64,000 bases of DNA from DAOMNN01 sp964404505 (GTDB lineage Bacteria > Pseudomonadota > Gammaproteobacteria > Burkholderiales > Rhodocyclaceae). The notes under the pieces were generated by a model. It ran no database searches, had not been told where the DNA came from, and saw only the letters and a list, made by a program, of their open reading frames with translations. A program made the position numbers and the translations under genes. Each line of letters begins with the position of its first letter. Position 1 is the first letter of the stretch. The stretch lies in assembly GCA_964404505.1 (NCBI GenBank), contig CAYOKH010000003.1, forward strand, positions 1 through 64,000. The letters run 5' to 3'. Shown here piece by piece: positions 33,346 to 45,234 of the stretch.

Positions 33346-34167
33346 TCAGGCACCCCGAAGAAGTTCGTTGATGCCGGTTTTTGCCCGCGTCTGGGCATCG
33401 ACGCGCTTGACGATCACGGCGCAATACAGGCTGTAGCTGCCATCGCCAGAGGGCAGGCTGCCGGGAACCACCACAGATCCGGCCGGTATGCGGCCGTAAG
33501 AGATCTCGCCGCTCTCGCGATCGTAGATCTTGGTGCTCATGCCGATGTACACGCCCATCGACAGGACCGCATTCTCTTCGACGATGACGCCTTCCACCAC
33601 TTCCGAGCGGGCGCCGACGAAGACGTTGTCCTCGATGATCACCGGGCCTGCCTGTACCGGTTCCAGTACTCCGCCGATGCCTACGCCGCCGGACAGGTGG
33701 ACATTCTTGCCGATCTGCGCGCACGAACCGACCGTCGCCCAGGTGTCGACCATGGTGCCTTCGTCGACATAGGCGCCGATGTTCACGTAGGAGGGCATAA
33801 GCACCACGTTGCGTCCGATGTAGGAACCCTTGCGCGCTACGGCAGGCGGGACCACGCGAAAGCCGCCGCTGCGGAACTGCTCGGGCGTGTAGTCGCCGAA
33901 CTTGGTCGGCACCTTGTCGTAGTACTGGCTCGCGGCGCCCGGCATGACCTGATTTTCGGACAGTTTGAAGGAGATGAGCACCGCCTTCTTGATCCACTGG
34001 TTTACCGCCCACACGCCTTCACGCTTCTCGGCGACGCGAAGACTGCCGGCATCGAGGCCGTCGATCACGCTGGCGACGGCATCGCGGACGATCGCGGGGG
34101 CCGACGCGGGGGACAGGTTGCCGCGGTTCTCGAATGCGTCGTCGATGATTTTCTGCAGTTCATGCAT
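33346..34167 (-). CDS. dapD: Tetrahydrodipicolinate N-succinyltransferase
   Basis: DapD transfers succinyl from succinyl-CoA to tetrahydrodipicolinate. The 273-residue protein starts MHELQKIIDDAFENR and has a left-handed beta helix (GSYIGRNVVLMPSYVNIGAY, VDEGTMVDTWATVGSCAQIG, NVFVGARSEVVEGVIVEENA). ATG 34185 would add six residues; neither start has a strong Shine-Dalgarno. dapC lies 39 bases upstream. Confidence 0.95.
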   Translation of the reverse strand: MHELQKIIDDAFENRGNLSPASAPAIVRDAVASVIDGLDAGSLRVAEKREGVWAVNQWIKKAVLISFKLSENQVMPGAASQYYDKVPTKFGDYTPEQFRSGGFRVVPPAVARKGSYIGRNVVLMPSYVNIGAYVDEGTMVDTWATVGSCAQIGKNVHLSGGVGIGGVLEPVQAGPVIIEDNVFVGARSEVVEGVIVEENAVLSMGVYIGMSTKIYDRESGEISYGRIPAGSVVVPGSLPSGDGSYSLYCAVIVKRVDAQTRAKTGINELLRGA

Positions 34168-34206
34168 TGTTGGGGATTCCGTCATGCGTGTGGATGGGGT
34201 CTGGAG

Positions 34207-35400
34207 TCAGAGACTGCGGCAGAAGGCTGCAATGCGTTCAGCCGCTTCCAGACATTCGTCGGGCTCGGCCACCAGCGCGATGCGGACAAAATGCGCGCCG
34301 GGATTGCGGCCGTTCGATTCGCGGGCAAGAAAGCTGCCCGGCAGAACCGTCACATTATATTCGCCCTGGAGGCGGCGAGCGAACTCGGTATCCGGAATCG
34401 GCGTCCGGGCCCACAGATAGAAGCCTGCGTCCGGGCGCTCGACTCCGAGGTGCTGCGCCAGAATCGGCGTGATCCGGGCGAACTTGTCGCGGTAGAGCCT
34501 GCGGTTCTCGGCCACGTGCACCTCGTCGTTCCAGGCCACGACCGATGCCGCCTGGACGACCGGACTCATTGCACAGCCGTGATAGGTACGGTAGTGCAGA
34601 AACGCCTTCAGAATCCGCGCGTCGCCCGCGACGAATCCGGAACGCATACCCGGCACGTTCGAACGTTTCGACAGACTCGAAAACACCACGACGTTGCGGA
34701 AGCCGTCGCGTCCGAGCATGGCGGCTGCCTGCAGGGCGCCAATCGGCCTGGTGCCGTCGTCGAAGTAGATCTCCGAGTAGCACTCGTCGGCGGCAATGAC
34801 GAAGCCGTAGCGGTCGGACAGCGCAAACAGGCGAGCCCATTCATCCAGCGAAAGCACGCGTCCGGTCGGATTTCCGGGCGAACAGACGAATACGAGCTGG
34901 ACGTCGCGCCAGACCGATTCGGAAACCGCGTCGAAATCCGACGCGAAGCGGTTTTCCGGAACATTGTTGATGAATACCGGTTCGGCCCCGGCCAGCAGCG
35001 TGGCACCCTCGTAGATCTGATAGAAGGGATTGGGGCACAGCACCCTTGCGCCGGGCCGGCTACCGTCCAAGACGCACTGCGCGAATGCGAACAGCGCTTC
35101 ACGGGAGCCGTTGACCGGCAGGACCTCGCACGACGCATCGACCGACGCCAGCCCGTAACGACGCATCAGCCACGCGGCGATTGCCTCGCGCAGTGCGGTG
35201 CCACCCTGTGTCGTCGGGTAGTTGGCCAGACCGGCGAGACTTCCCGTCGCCGCCTGAATGATGAACTGCGGCGTGGCGTGCCGGGGCTCGCCGATCGAAA
35301 GCCTGATCGGGCGCAGGGTCGGATGCGGCGGAATGCCGTCGAACAGGGTCCGGAGCTTTTCGAACGGGTAGGGATGGAGTCGGTCGAGATGCGGATTCAC
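34207..35400 (-). CDS. dapC: Succinyldiaminopimelate transaminase
   Basis: DapC forms N-succinyl-diaminopimelate from the keto acid and glutamate. The 397-residue class I aminotransferase has the PLP lysine in SSLSKRSNVPGMRSGFVAGD and the SPGNPTGRVLS and ADECYSEIYFDD stretches. The N-terminus (MNPHLDRLHPYPFEKLRTLF) is typical of the DapC branch. First gene of the leftward dapC-dapD-pilU-dapE-prmB cluster and divergent from smc (104 bases between). Confidence 0.92.
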   Translation of the reverse strand: MNPHLDRLHPYPFEKLRTLFDGIPPHPTLRPIRLSIGEPRHATPQFIIQAATGSLAGLANYPTTQGGTALREAIAAWLMRRYGLASVDASCEVLPVNGSREALFAFAQCVLDGSRPGARVLCPNPFYQIYEGATLLAGAEPVFINNVPENRFASDFDAVSESVWRDVQLVFVCSPGNPTGRVLSLDEWARLFALSDRYGFVIAADECYSEIYFDDGTRPIGALQAAAMLGRDGFRNVVVFSSLSKRSNVPGMRSGFVAGDARILKAFLHYRTYHGCAMSPVVQAASVVAWNDEVHVAENRRLYRDKFARITPILAQHLGVERPDAGFYLWARTPIPDTEFARRLQGEYNVTVLPGSFLARESNGRNPGAHFVRIALVAEPDECLEAAERIAAFCRSL

Positions 35401-35504
35401 GCGGGATCAGATCTGCATAACAAAAGGTTTCGGAGGCTGAATGGCAGCAACGGCAAATGTTATCATGACGCGCCCGTTCAACCTTCCAGTCAGACCTTTC
35501 CGAC

Positions 35505-38500
35505 GTGCGTCTGTCCAAGCTCAAACTCGCCGGTTTCAAGACCTTCGTCGATCCGACCACCGTGCTTACACCGGGCAATCTGGTCGGCGTCGTGGGCCCC
35601 AATGGATGCGGCAAGTCGAACATCATTGACGCGGTGCGCTGGGTGCTGGGTGAGTCGCGTGCCAGTGCGCTGCGCGGCGAATCAATGCAGGACGTGATCT
35701 TCAATGGCTCGACCACGCGCCAGGCGGTATCGAGAGCGAGTGTCGAACTTGTCTTCGACAACAGTGAGGGCCGGGCTTCGGGGCAGTGGTCGCACTATTC
35801 GGAGGTCTCGGTCAAGCGTGTGCTCGATCGCAGCGGCGAGTCGAGCTACTTCATTAACAACGTGCATGTCAGGCGCAAGGACGTGATCGACCTGTTTCTC
35901 GGGACGGGCCTCGGGCCGCGCGCCTACGCGATCATCGAGCAGGGCATGATCTCAAGGATCATCGAGGCACGGCCGGAGGAGATCCGGGGATTCCTGGAAG
36001 AGGCCGCAGGCGTAACAAAGTACAGGGAGCGGCGCAAGGAGACGGAAAGCCGACTGGCGGACGCGCGCGACAATCTCGCCCGACTGGACGACATCCGCAA
36101 TGAACTGGGCGAGCGCGTCGAGCATCTTCGGACACAGGCCGAGGCTGCGACGCGTTTTCGCGATCTCACCTTCGCCCACAAGGAATGCCAGCAACTCTTG
36201 TGGTTGCTCAGGCGCAGGGAAGCCGAGCAGGAGCGGGATCGGCAACTGGACGAACTTGACCGGCTGGCGGCACGGATGGAGGTCGACAGTACCCGGCTGC
36301 AGGAACTTGAAGCTGCGGTCGAAGCCGCGCGAGAAGCGCATTTCGGTGCGTCGGAATCCACCCACGGTGCCCAGACCGCCCTTTTCGCCGCATCGGCCGA
36401 AGTGAGTCGCATCGAGGGGGAACTCAGGCACCTGGACGAGGCTCGCCGGCGTCTCGAAGCCCGTCTTGGGGAGCTCGCAGCGGAACAGGCCCACTGGCAG
36501 TCCCGGCACGACGCCCTCGCCACGGACCTTGAGCGTTGGACCGGCCTGCACCAGAACGCCGGAGCGCGGGTCGAGCACGCCACGGTGCGTCATGCCGAAG
36601 TGATCGGGCAGTTGTCCCGGATCGAAGCGGCACGCCAGCGCGCAGATGCCATGGTGCAGGCGGCGCGGCATGAACTGGGCCAGACGGAGCAGCAGTTGCG
36701 CGTCGAGGAGGCGAACCGGATCAGTGCCGCGCGGGCGCTGGAGGCCCTGAGTCAGCGCAGGCAGCGCCTGGAGAACGACCCGGGCGTGATCGGCGATCCG
36801 GGCGAAGATGCGATCGCCATGCTTCAGTCCACGGCGGAGGCACTGGAGACCCAACGTGCGCAGCGACAGGCAGCGCTGGCGGAGACTCAAGCACGGCTTC
36901 CCGGTGCGCAGACCGCCCTCAAGGAGGCACTCGATCACGAGCGACAACTGCATCGGCGTCTTACCGAACTGCGCGCGAGGCGTGAGGCACTGTATCAACT
37001 GCAGGCACGGGTTCAGTCACAGGGCAAGCTCGGTGACTGGCTCAAACGCCATGGCGTGGACGGCTTGTCGGCGGTGTGGCAGGGGATTCGGGTCGAGCCG
37101 GGTTGGGAAGCCGCTATCGAGGCGGTCATGCGCGAGCGTCTTGCGGCATTGACCGGCGAAGTCTCGCGGGCGGCAAGGGCAGTGATGGAGGATAACCCGC
37201 CGGATTCGCTCGTACTGGCGTTCACGGACCCGCCAGGACCGGCCTTTCCGGCAGGCGATGGCGGTCGGGACGGTCTATCTCCGTTGCTGGAGCGGGTCAC
37301 CGTCCGCGATTCGTCCCTGGCGCCGCTGTTGGGCGAATGGCTGCACGGGTGCCTGGGAGTGGATGCGCTCGACCCATGGCTCGAGCGGCGTGGCGAGATT
37401 GCCGTGGGCGTCAGTCTTGTCAGTCCGCAAGGCACGATTCTGACGGGGAGCAGCCTGTGCCATTTCGCCCCCGACGACCGGACTCACGGAGTCATCGAGC
37501 GGCAGCGCGAAATCGACTCCCTGGCCGACCTCCTGGGGCTGATCGAATCCGAAGTGCAGGTCGCTCACGAGGGCCTGGTTGCCGCCGAGGCACTCGCGGC
37601 CCGTCTTCAGGACAGCATCGGCATTGGGCGGCGCGAGATCCAGGACCTGCAGCAACGCCTGCATGACGCGCAGGTCGAACTATTGAAGCTCTCGCAGGCG
37701 AGGCAGCGCCATCTCGAACGACGCGAGCAGATTGCCCGGGATCTGGCCGACCTGGTTCATCTCGAATCGACCGAACGGAAGCATATTGCGCGCGCCGAGA
37801 TGGAGCATGCCCGTTGTGCCGACCTCGCCAACGTGCAGCGGGAGAGTCTCGCGGCAGCCGTCGCGGTGCTGGCCGATCGCGACGCGGTGCTCAGTGAAAA
37901 CCGGACACTCGAGCAGGCAGGCGCACGCGAATTGCAGGAGGCACGCTTTTCCGAACGCGAGTGCGCCGGCAAGCTCGACGACATCCGACGCAACCTCGAA
38001 CTCGCGTGCGGGCAGATGGCCCGCATCAGCACCGAAATTGTGGCACGCGAGGGCGAACTGGACGCAACGGACGGCACCCGCAGCGCCGCGGCGTTGCAGG
38101 AGGCACTCTCCCTTAGAGGGCACAGGGAGGCGGCTCTGGCGGTATGCCGTGACGAACAGGAGCAGGCCGCCGCGCGCCTTCGGCAGACCGAGGAACTGCG
38201 CCTGCGCACCGAGCAGGACGCAGCACCCGTGCGGGGTCGCGTCGGTGAGTTGCGACTTGCGGTTCAGGCCGCGGAACTGGCAGCTGCCCAGTTTGCGGAG
38301 CGTCTTTCGGAAGCGGCTGCGGACGAGTCCGCGTTGCTGCCGTTGCTTGCCGCTGACTTGCGCGAGAGTTCGCTGCAGCGTGACGTCAGTCGACTGGCAC
38401 GCGAGATTGCCGAACTTGGCCAAGTCAATCTGGCCGCCCTCGACGAGTTGCGCAGCGCTTCTGCACGCAAGGACTACCTGGATGCGCAGAACGAAGATCT

Positions 38501-39038
38501 GGTCCGTGCCATCACCACGCTGGAGGACGCCATTCGCCGCATCGACCGCGAAACGCGTGAGCAACTGCAGGACACCTACAATACGGTGACGCGGCACTTC
38601 GGTACACTCTTTCCCCAGCTTTTCGGTGGCGGCCAGGCGCGGTTGGTGCTCACCGGCGAGGAGATTCTCGATGCCGGCATTCAGATCGTCGCCCAGCCGC
38701 CCGGGAAGAAGAACACGTCGATTCACCTGCTGTCGGGTGGTGAGAAGGCGCTGACCGCGATTGCACTGGTGTTCTCGATGTTCCAGCTCAATCCGGCACC
38801 TTTCTGCATGCTTGACGAGGTCGATGCTCCGCTGGACGATGCGAACACGGAACGCTACTGTCAGCTGCTCAGGCGCATGGCCGTGCAGACCCAGTTCATC
38901 TTCATCAGCCACAGCAAGGTGACGATGGAAATCGCACAGCAACTGGTCGGTGTCACAATGCAGGAACAAGGCGTGTCCAGAGTGGTGGAAGTGGATATCG
39001 AAGCGGCCTTGCGAATGGCCGAGCCGGCGGTGGCCTGA
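35505..39038 (+). CDS. smc: Chromosome segregation ATPase SMC
   Basis: SMC loops and compacts chromosomal DNA together with ScpA and ScpB. The 1177-residue protein has the N-terminal Walker A (GVVGPNGCGKSNIIDAVRWV), two long coiled-coil arms, a hinge near residues 505-660 (GLSAVWQGIRVEPGWEAAIE) and the C-terminal signature plus Walker B (LLSGGEKALTAIALVFSMFQ, CMLDEVDAPLDDAN). The start is GTG 35505 (MRLSKLKLAGFKTF). It heads the smc-zipA-ligA-galU cluster. Confidence 0.96.
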   Translation: MRLSKLKLAGFKTFVDPTTVLTPGNLVGVVGPNGCGKSNIIDAVRWVLGESRASALRGESMQDVIFNGSTTRQAVSRASVELVFDNSEGRASGQWSHYSEVSVKRVLDRSGESSYFINNVHVRRKDVIDLFLGTGLGPRAYAIIEQGMISRIIEARPEEIRGFLEEAAGVTKYRERRKETESRLADARDNLARLDDIRNELGERVEHLRTQAEAATRFRDLTFAHKECQQLLWLLRRREAEQERDRQLDELDRLAARMEVDSTRLQELEAAVEAAREAHFGASESTHGAQTALFAASAEVSRIEGELRHLDEARRRLEARLGELAAEQAHWQSRHDALATDLERWTGLHQNAGARVEHATVRHAEVIGQLSRIEAARQRADAMVQAARHELGQTEQQLRVEEANRISAARALEALSQRRQRLENDPGVIGDPGEDAIAMLQSTAEALETQRAQRQAALAETQARLPGAQTALKEALDHERQLHRRLTELRARREALYQLQARVQSQGKLGDWLKRHGVDGLSAVWQGIRVEPGWEAAIEAVMRERLAALTGEVSRAARAVMEDNPPDSLVLAFTDPPGPAFPAGDGGRDGLSPLLERVTVRDSSLAPLLGEWLHGCLGVDALDPWLERRGEIAVGVSLVSPQGTILTGSSLCHFAPDDRTHGVIERQREIDSLADLLGLIESEVQVAHEGLVAAEALAARLQDSIGIGRREIQDLQQRLHDAQVELLKLSQARQRHLERREQIARDLADLVHLESTERKHIARAEMEHARCADLANVQRESLAAAVAVLADRDAVLSENRTLEQAGARELQEARFSERECAGKLDDIRRNLELACGQMARISTEIVAREGELDATDGTRSAAALQEALSLRGHREAALAVCRDEQEQAAARLRQTEELRLRTEQDAAPVRGRVGELRLAVQAAELAAAQFAERLSEAAADESALLPLLAADLRESSLQRDVSRLAREIAELGQVNLAALDELRSASARKDYLDAQNEDLVRAITTLEDAIRRIDRETREQLQDTYNTVTRHFGTLFPQLFGGGQARLVLTGEEILDAGIQIVAQPPGKKNTSIHLLSGGEKALTAIALVFSMFQLNPAPFCMLDEVDAPLDDANTERYCQLLRRMAVQTQFIFISHSKVTMEIAQQLVGVTMQEQGVSRVVEVDIEAALRMAEPAVA

Positions 39039-39123
39039 GCCTTGGAGGCCCGACGGCGAGCGAGTGTTATTGCGGATTGCGGAATCCGCGCATACCGGGA
39101 GCGTTTTGAGGACAGGATGAACG

Positions 39124-40242
39124 ATGGATAGCGAACTGCAGATCGGACTGGTTGCGCTGGGCATAGCCGCTGTTGTCGGAATCATTGCCTATAACAAGTG
39201 GCAGGAGCGGAAGCACCGGCAGCATGCGGAGAAGGCGTTCCGGTCTGACCATCGCGATGTTTTGCTCGAACCACAGGAGCGCAAGGCCAGCGATGACAGA
39301 CGGCTCGAACCACGCGTGACAGGCGGGAGCGGGGACGATGAAGTGGTCTCCGCACCGCGCCGGAGATCCGGGCCGACCATGCAGCCCTCCGGGCGACAGA
39401 CGACTCCCGGCGTTCCGGATGCGGTAGACCCGCGGCTCGACTGTGTCATCAGGATCGAGTCGATCGAGCCGCTCGATGTGCCGCGCCTGTGGAGCGCCCA
39501 GCGCGAACAGATGCAGAACCTGAACAAGCCGATCTGCTGGTTCGCCTTCGACGATCGCGAGAACGTCTGGCGGGCGCTCACGCCTCACAGCGCCGGAGCC
39601 TACCACTGGTTCTGCGTGGCAATGCAGATGGTCGACAGGCGTGGCGCGATCGGCGAGGAGGAGTTCCAGCTTTTCTCCGGTGGAGTGCAGCGCGTTGCGG
39701 ACCAGTTTCTGGCCGTTCCGGCGGATATTCCGGCGCGTGCCGCGGCGCTTGCCAGCGCAGCGGAAATGGACGCCTTCTGTGCGAGTGTGGATGTGCAGGT
39801 GGGCGTCAACATCGTCAGCAATGGCGAACCCTTTGCCGGCACCAAGATCCGGGCGCTGGCCGAGTCGGGCGGGATGACCCTGGCCGATGACGGTGCTTTT
39901 CATGCACGCGACGAGGATGGCCGGACGCTGTTCTCGCTCAGCAATCTCGAAGCGGGCCTGTTTTCAGCCGGCGAGATGCGCAACATCCACACCGGCGGCA
40001 TCACGCTTCTGATCGACGTTCCGCTGGTCGCGGATGGCGTCGGAACGTTCGACCGCATGATGCGCCACGCAAACCAGTTGGCCGAGGTGCTGCACGGGAG
40101 CGTGGTGGATGACAACCGTGTTCCGTTCGGCCCCCAGGCCGCGGCGATGATCCGAAGCCAGATCCAGCAATACCAGGCACAGATGGCGACTCACCGGATT
40201 CCGGCGGGCGGGGAACTGGCGACGAGACTGTTCTCTGCGTGA
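39124..40242 (+). CDS. zipA: Cell division protein ZipA-like
   Basis: ZipA anchors FtsZ to the inner membrane. The 372-residue protein has an N-terminal membrane helix (IGLVALGIAAVVGIIAYN) and a charged, proline-containing linker to about residue 110. The C-terminal ZipA domain follows (GAYHWFCVAMQMVDRRGAIG, LFSAGEMRNIHTGGITLLID, FDRMMRHANQLAEVL). The position between smc and ligA is usual in betaproteobacteria. The stop shares a base with the ligA ATG. Confidence 0.9.
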   Translation: MDSELQIGLVALGIAAVVGIIAYNKWQERKHRQHAEKAFRSDHRDVLLEPQERKASDDRRLEPRVTGGSGDDEVVSAPRRRSGPTMQPSGRQTTPGVPDAVDPRLDCVIRIESIEPLDVPRLWSAQREQMQNLNKPICWFAFDDRENVWRALTPHSAGAYHWFCVAMQMVDRRGAIGEEEFQLFSGGVQRVADQFLAVPADIPARAAALASAAEMDAFCASVDVQVGVNIVSNGEPFAGTKIRALAESGGMTLADDGAFHARDEDGRTLFSLSNLEAGLFSAGEMRNIHTGGITLLIDVPLVADGVGTFDRMMRHANQLAEVLHGSVVDDNRVPFGPQAAAMIRSQIQQYQAQMATHRIPAGGELATRLFSA

Positions 40243-42320
40243 TGATTCTTCGTGCTGAACTCGTGGAGCGTGCAGCGGCGCTGCGCGCCGAACTCGAGCG
40301 CCACAACCATGCCTACTATGTCCTCGACGCTCCGACGATCCCCGATGCCGAGTACGACCGGCTGTTTCGTGAGCTCGAGGAACTCGAGACGGCACATCCC
40401 GAGCTCCGCAGCCCCGACTCTCCCACGCAACGGGTCGGAGGTGCGCCGCTGCCCGAACTCGCGCCGGTACGCCACGCGGTGCCGATGCTGTCGATTCGTA
40501 CCGAAACCGATACCAGTGCGGGCGGCGTGCACAATTTCGACATGCGGGTGCGTAACGCCCTCGGTCTCGCTACCACCGATCCGCCCGTGGCATACTTGGC
40601 AGAGCTCAAATTCGACGGTCTGGCCATCAGTCTGCGATACGAGAACGGTTTGCTGGTGCGGGGTGCCACGCGTGGCGATGGCGAGACCGGCGAGGACGTC
40701 ACCCACAGCGTGCGCACGATCCGCCTGATCCCGCTGCGGCTTGCCGGCACGCCGCCACCGCTGATCGAGGTCCGTGGCGAGATCTACATGCGCCGTGACG
40801 CATTCGACGCGCTCAATGCGCGCCGGCGCGAGGCGGGCGAGAAGGTCTTCGTCAATCCGCGCAACGCCGCTGCCGGCGCCGTGCGCCAGCTTGATCCGCG
40901 GGTGGCGGCACGACGGCCGCTGTCGTTCTTCGCTTACGGGATCGGCGAGCATGCCGGATTCGATCTGCCAGCGACCCAGTCCGGTCTGCTCGATGCATTG
41001 ACCGCCTTCGGGGTTCCCGTGTGTGAACGTCGCACGGTCTCGGTCGGCCCGGGCGGTCTGGTCGCCTTCCACGCGCGGATTGCCGCATTGCGCGACAGCC
41101 TGCCCTACGACATCGACGGCGTGGTGTACAAGGTCAATCGCATCGACCTGCAGCGCGAACTCGGCTTCGTCTCCCGCGAGCCGCGCTGGGCGGTCGCGCA
41201 CAAGTATCCGGCACAGGAGGAGGTCACGCGCCTCGTCGGCATCGATGTTCAGGTTGGGCGTACCGGTGCGCTGACCCCCGTCGCGCGGCTCGAACCGGTT
41301 TTCGTCGGTGGGGTTACGGTGACGAACGCGACTTTGCACAACCAGGGCGAAATCGAGCGCAAGGACGTGCGCATCGGCGATTGGGTGATCGTTCGCAGGG
41401 CAGGGGACGTCATTCCGGAGGTGGTCGGTCCGGTGCTGGAACGCCGCGAAGGCAATCCACCGCGCTTTGACCTCCTGGCGCGCTTTCCGACATGCCCGGT
41501 ATGCGGCTCCCATGTCGTTCGTGGTGGGGATGAGGCAGTGGCGCGATGCAGCGGAGGACTGTTCTGCCCGGCCCAGCGCAAGCAGGCGCTGCTGCATTTT
41601 GCCAGCCGGCGTGCGATGGACATCGATGGGCTGGGTGACAAACTGGTCGACCAGCTCGTCGACAGCGCCATCGTCAAGACGCCGGCTGACCTGTATCGCA
41701 TGGGACTGCTGGCACTCGTCAATCTCGAGCGCATGGGCGAGAAGTCCGCACGGAACCTGCTCGCAGCCATCGAGACGAGCCGTCATACGACACTGGCGCG
41801 CTTCATATTCGCACTCGGAATCCGCAACGTCGGCGAGACCACGGCGCGCGATCTGGCTCGCCATTTCGGCAGTCTGGACGCGTTGATCAATGCCGGAGAA
41901 GCGGCGTTGCAACAGGTGCCCGATGTGGGACCGGTTGTGGCGCGCAGCATCGTCGAGTTCTTCGGCGAACCGCATAACCTCGAGGTCATCGAACAGCTGA
42001 GGGCGGCCGGCGTGACCTGGGACGAGAGCGAGCCGGTGCAGACGGCGTCCGGTGTGCTGGAGGGCCGGACCTTCGTACTCACCGGGACGTTGCCGACGAT
42101 GACGCGTGACGAGGCAAAGGCCTTGATCGAAGCAAACGGGGGGAAGGTGAGCGGGTCGGTTTCGAAGAAGACCGATTACGTGGTGGCGGGCACCGAAGCC
42201 GGTTCCAAACTGGACAAGGCGCTGGCGCTCGGCTTGACGATCCTGGACGAACGGGCGCTGCGCAAGCTCGTGGCCGAGCGTACCGAGTTCGTAGCAGACG
42301 ACGGAGAACGACAGGAATGA
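40242..42320 (+). CDS. ligA: NAD-dependent DNA ligase
   Basis: LigA seals nicks during replication and repair. The 692-residue protein has the adenylated Lys123 in LAELKFDGLAISLRYENG, an OB fold, a four-cysteine zinc finger (CPVCGSHVVR, ARCSGGLFCPAQRKQ), helix-hairpin-helix repeats and a C-terminal BRCT domain (LEGRTFVLTGTLPTMTRDEA). The ATG at 40242 overlaps the zipA stop by one base. An in-frame GTG at 40239 is less likely. Confidence 0.97.
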   Translation: MILRAELVERAAALRAELERHNHAYYVLDAPTIPDAEYDRLFRELEELETAHPELRSPDSPTQRVGGAPLPELAPVRHAVPMLSIRTETDTSAGGVHNFDMRVRNALGLATTDPPVAYLAELKFDGLAISLRYENGLLVRGATRGDGETGEDVTHSVRTIRLIPLRLAGTPPPLIEVRGEIYMRRDAFDALNARRREAGEKVFVNPRNAAAGAVRQLDPRVAARRPLSFFAYGIGEHAGFDLPATQSGLLDALTAFGVPVCERRTVSVGPGGLVAFHARIAALRDSLPYDIDGVVYKVNRIDLQRELGFVSREPRWAVAHKYPAQEEVTRLVGIDVQVGRTGALTPVARLEPVFVGGVTVTNATLHNQGEIERKDVRIGDWVIVRRAGDVIPEVVGPVLERREGNPPRFDLLARFPTCPVCGSHVVRGGDEAVARCSGGLFCPAQRKQALLHFASRRAMDIDGLGDKLVDQLVDSAIVKTPADLYRMGLLALVNLERMGEKSARNLLAAIETSRHTTLARFIFALGIRNVGETTARDLARHFGSLDALINAGEAALQQVPDVGPVVARSIVEFFGEPHNLEVIEQLRAAGVTWDESEPVQTASGVLEGRTFVLTGTLPTMTRDEAKALIEANGGKVSGSVSKKTDYVVAGTEAGSKLDKALALGLTILDERALRKLVAERTEFVADDGERQE

Positions 42321-43189
42321 AGAATGTTACAAAGGCAGTGTTCCCGGTGGCAGGCATGGGCACGCGCTTCTTGCCTGCTACCAAGGCCAGCCCCAAGGAG
42401 ATGCTGCCGATCGTCGACAAGCCACTGATCCAGTATGCGGTGGAAGAGGCGGTCGCGGCGGGCGTCACCGACCTGATCTTCATTACGGGACGCACGAAGC
42501 GTTCGATCGAGGACCATTTCGACAAGGCCTACGAACTGGAGACCGAACTTGAGGCGCACGGCAAGACGGAGATGCTGGAAGTGGTCCGCAAGACCGTCCC
42601 GGCAGGGGTGAACTGCATCTACATCCGCCAGTCGGAGGCGTTGGGTCTCGGGCATGCGGTGCTGTGTGCCGCGCCCGTGATCGGCGACGAGGCCTTCGCC
42701 GTGATGCTGGCCGATGACCTGCTCGACAACCACGGCGCGGAACCCATCATGCAGCAGATGGTGGGAGTGTACAACTATCACCGCTGCTCCATACTGTGCA
42801 CCATGCAGGTACCGCGCGAGGATACCCGGCAGTACGGGATCGTGAGCACCGATAGTGGAGACGGCGACGTTCAGCGCGTAACCGGCATCATCGAGAAGCC
42901 CAGACCTGAAGAGGCCCCCACCACCCAGGCCGTGGTCGGCCGCTACGTCCTCACGCCACGCATCTTCGACCACCTGCGCGCCCTGCGACCTGGCACGGGA
43001 GGCGAACTCCAGCTCACCGATGCGCTCGCCTCACTGCTGAAGGAGGAGGCCGTACTGTCGTATCAGTTCAATGGTGTGCGCTATGACTGCGGCTCCAAGC
43101 TCGGCTACCTGAAGGCCACGGTGGAGTTCGCGTTGCGTCATCCCGAAGTGGCCGAGGACTTCGCTGCCTATCTCGCAAGCAGGGACTGA
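42317..43189 (+). CDS. galU: UTP-glucose-1-phosphate uridylyltransferase
   Basis: GalU makes UDP-glucose for envelope sugars; UDP-glucose is also the donor for trehalose synthesis by OtsA in this window. The 290-residue protein has the nucleotide-binding loop GMGTRFLPATKASPKEMLPI and the EEAVAAGVTDLIFITGRTKR and GDDLLDN-like LADDLLDNHGA stretches. The start overlaps the ligA stop by four bases. Confidence 0.96.
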   Translation: MKNVTKAVFPVAGMGTRFLPATKASPKEMLPIVDKPLIQYAVEEAVAAGVTDLIFITGRTKRSIEDHFDKAYELETELEAHGKTEMLEVVRKTVPAGVNCIYIRQSEALGLGHAVLCAAPVIGDEAFAVMLADDLLDNHGAEPIMQQMVGVYNYHRCSILCTMQVPREDTRQYGIVSTDSGDGDVQRVTGIIEKPRPEEAPTTQAVVGRYVLTPRIFDHLRALRPGTGGELQLTDALASLLKEEAVLSYQFNGVRYDCGSKLGYLKATVEFALRHPEVAEDFAAYLASRD

Positions 43190-43221
43190 ATCCCGGGAGC
43201 AGCGTCAACCGGATTGATTGG

Positions 43222-43242
43222 CCGGTCCTTCGGCAAGGCCGG
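43222..43242. terminator. Hairpin between convergent galU and typA
   Basis: CCGG-T-CCTT, loop CGGC, AAGG-CCGG can fold into an 8-bp stem with one bulged base, 33 bases after the galU stop and just before the typA stop. No clear T-run follows, so it is a modest terminator candidate. Confidence 0.4.
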
Positions 43243-43246
43243 TCGC

Positions 43247-45061
<1,815 letters not shown>

Positions 45062-45234
45062 GGCGGGGCCGGAAGTGTCTGAAAAGTCGACAATTATAAC
45101 ATGGGATGCCGCAGTGCATCATCCGAGTCGCGGGCATCGATCGCACTTGCACGCCCTTCGATTGGACGGACACGGGAAGAAGTGGTTTCCGGGTACGTGC
45201 TAGAATTCGCGCGATTCTTCGGGAGTCGGTTCTC

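Noticed and set aside
33283..35697. 804-codon open frame opposite dapD and dapC, running into smc
   Set aside because: It crosses three conserved genes and the dapC-smc promoter region; composition is typical of a GC-rich shadow.
37680..39185. 501-codon open frame opposite the 3' half of smc
   Set aside because: It mirrors the SMC coiled-coil and ATPase coding sequence and has no domain of its own.
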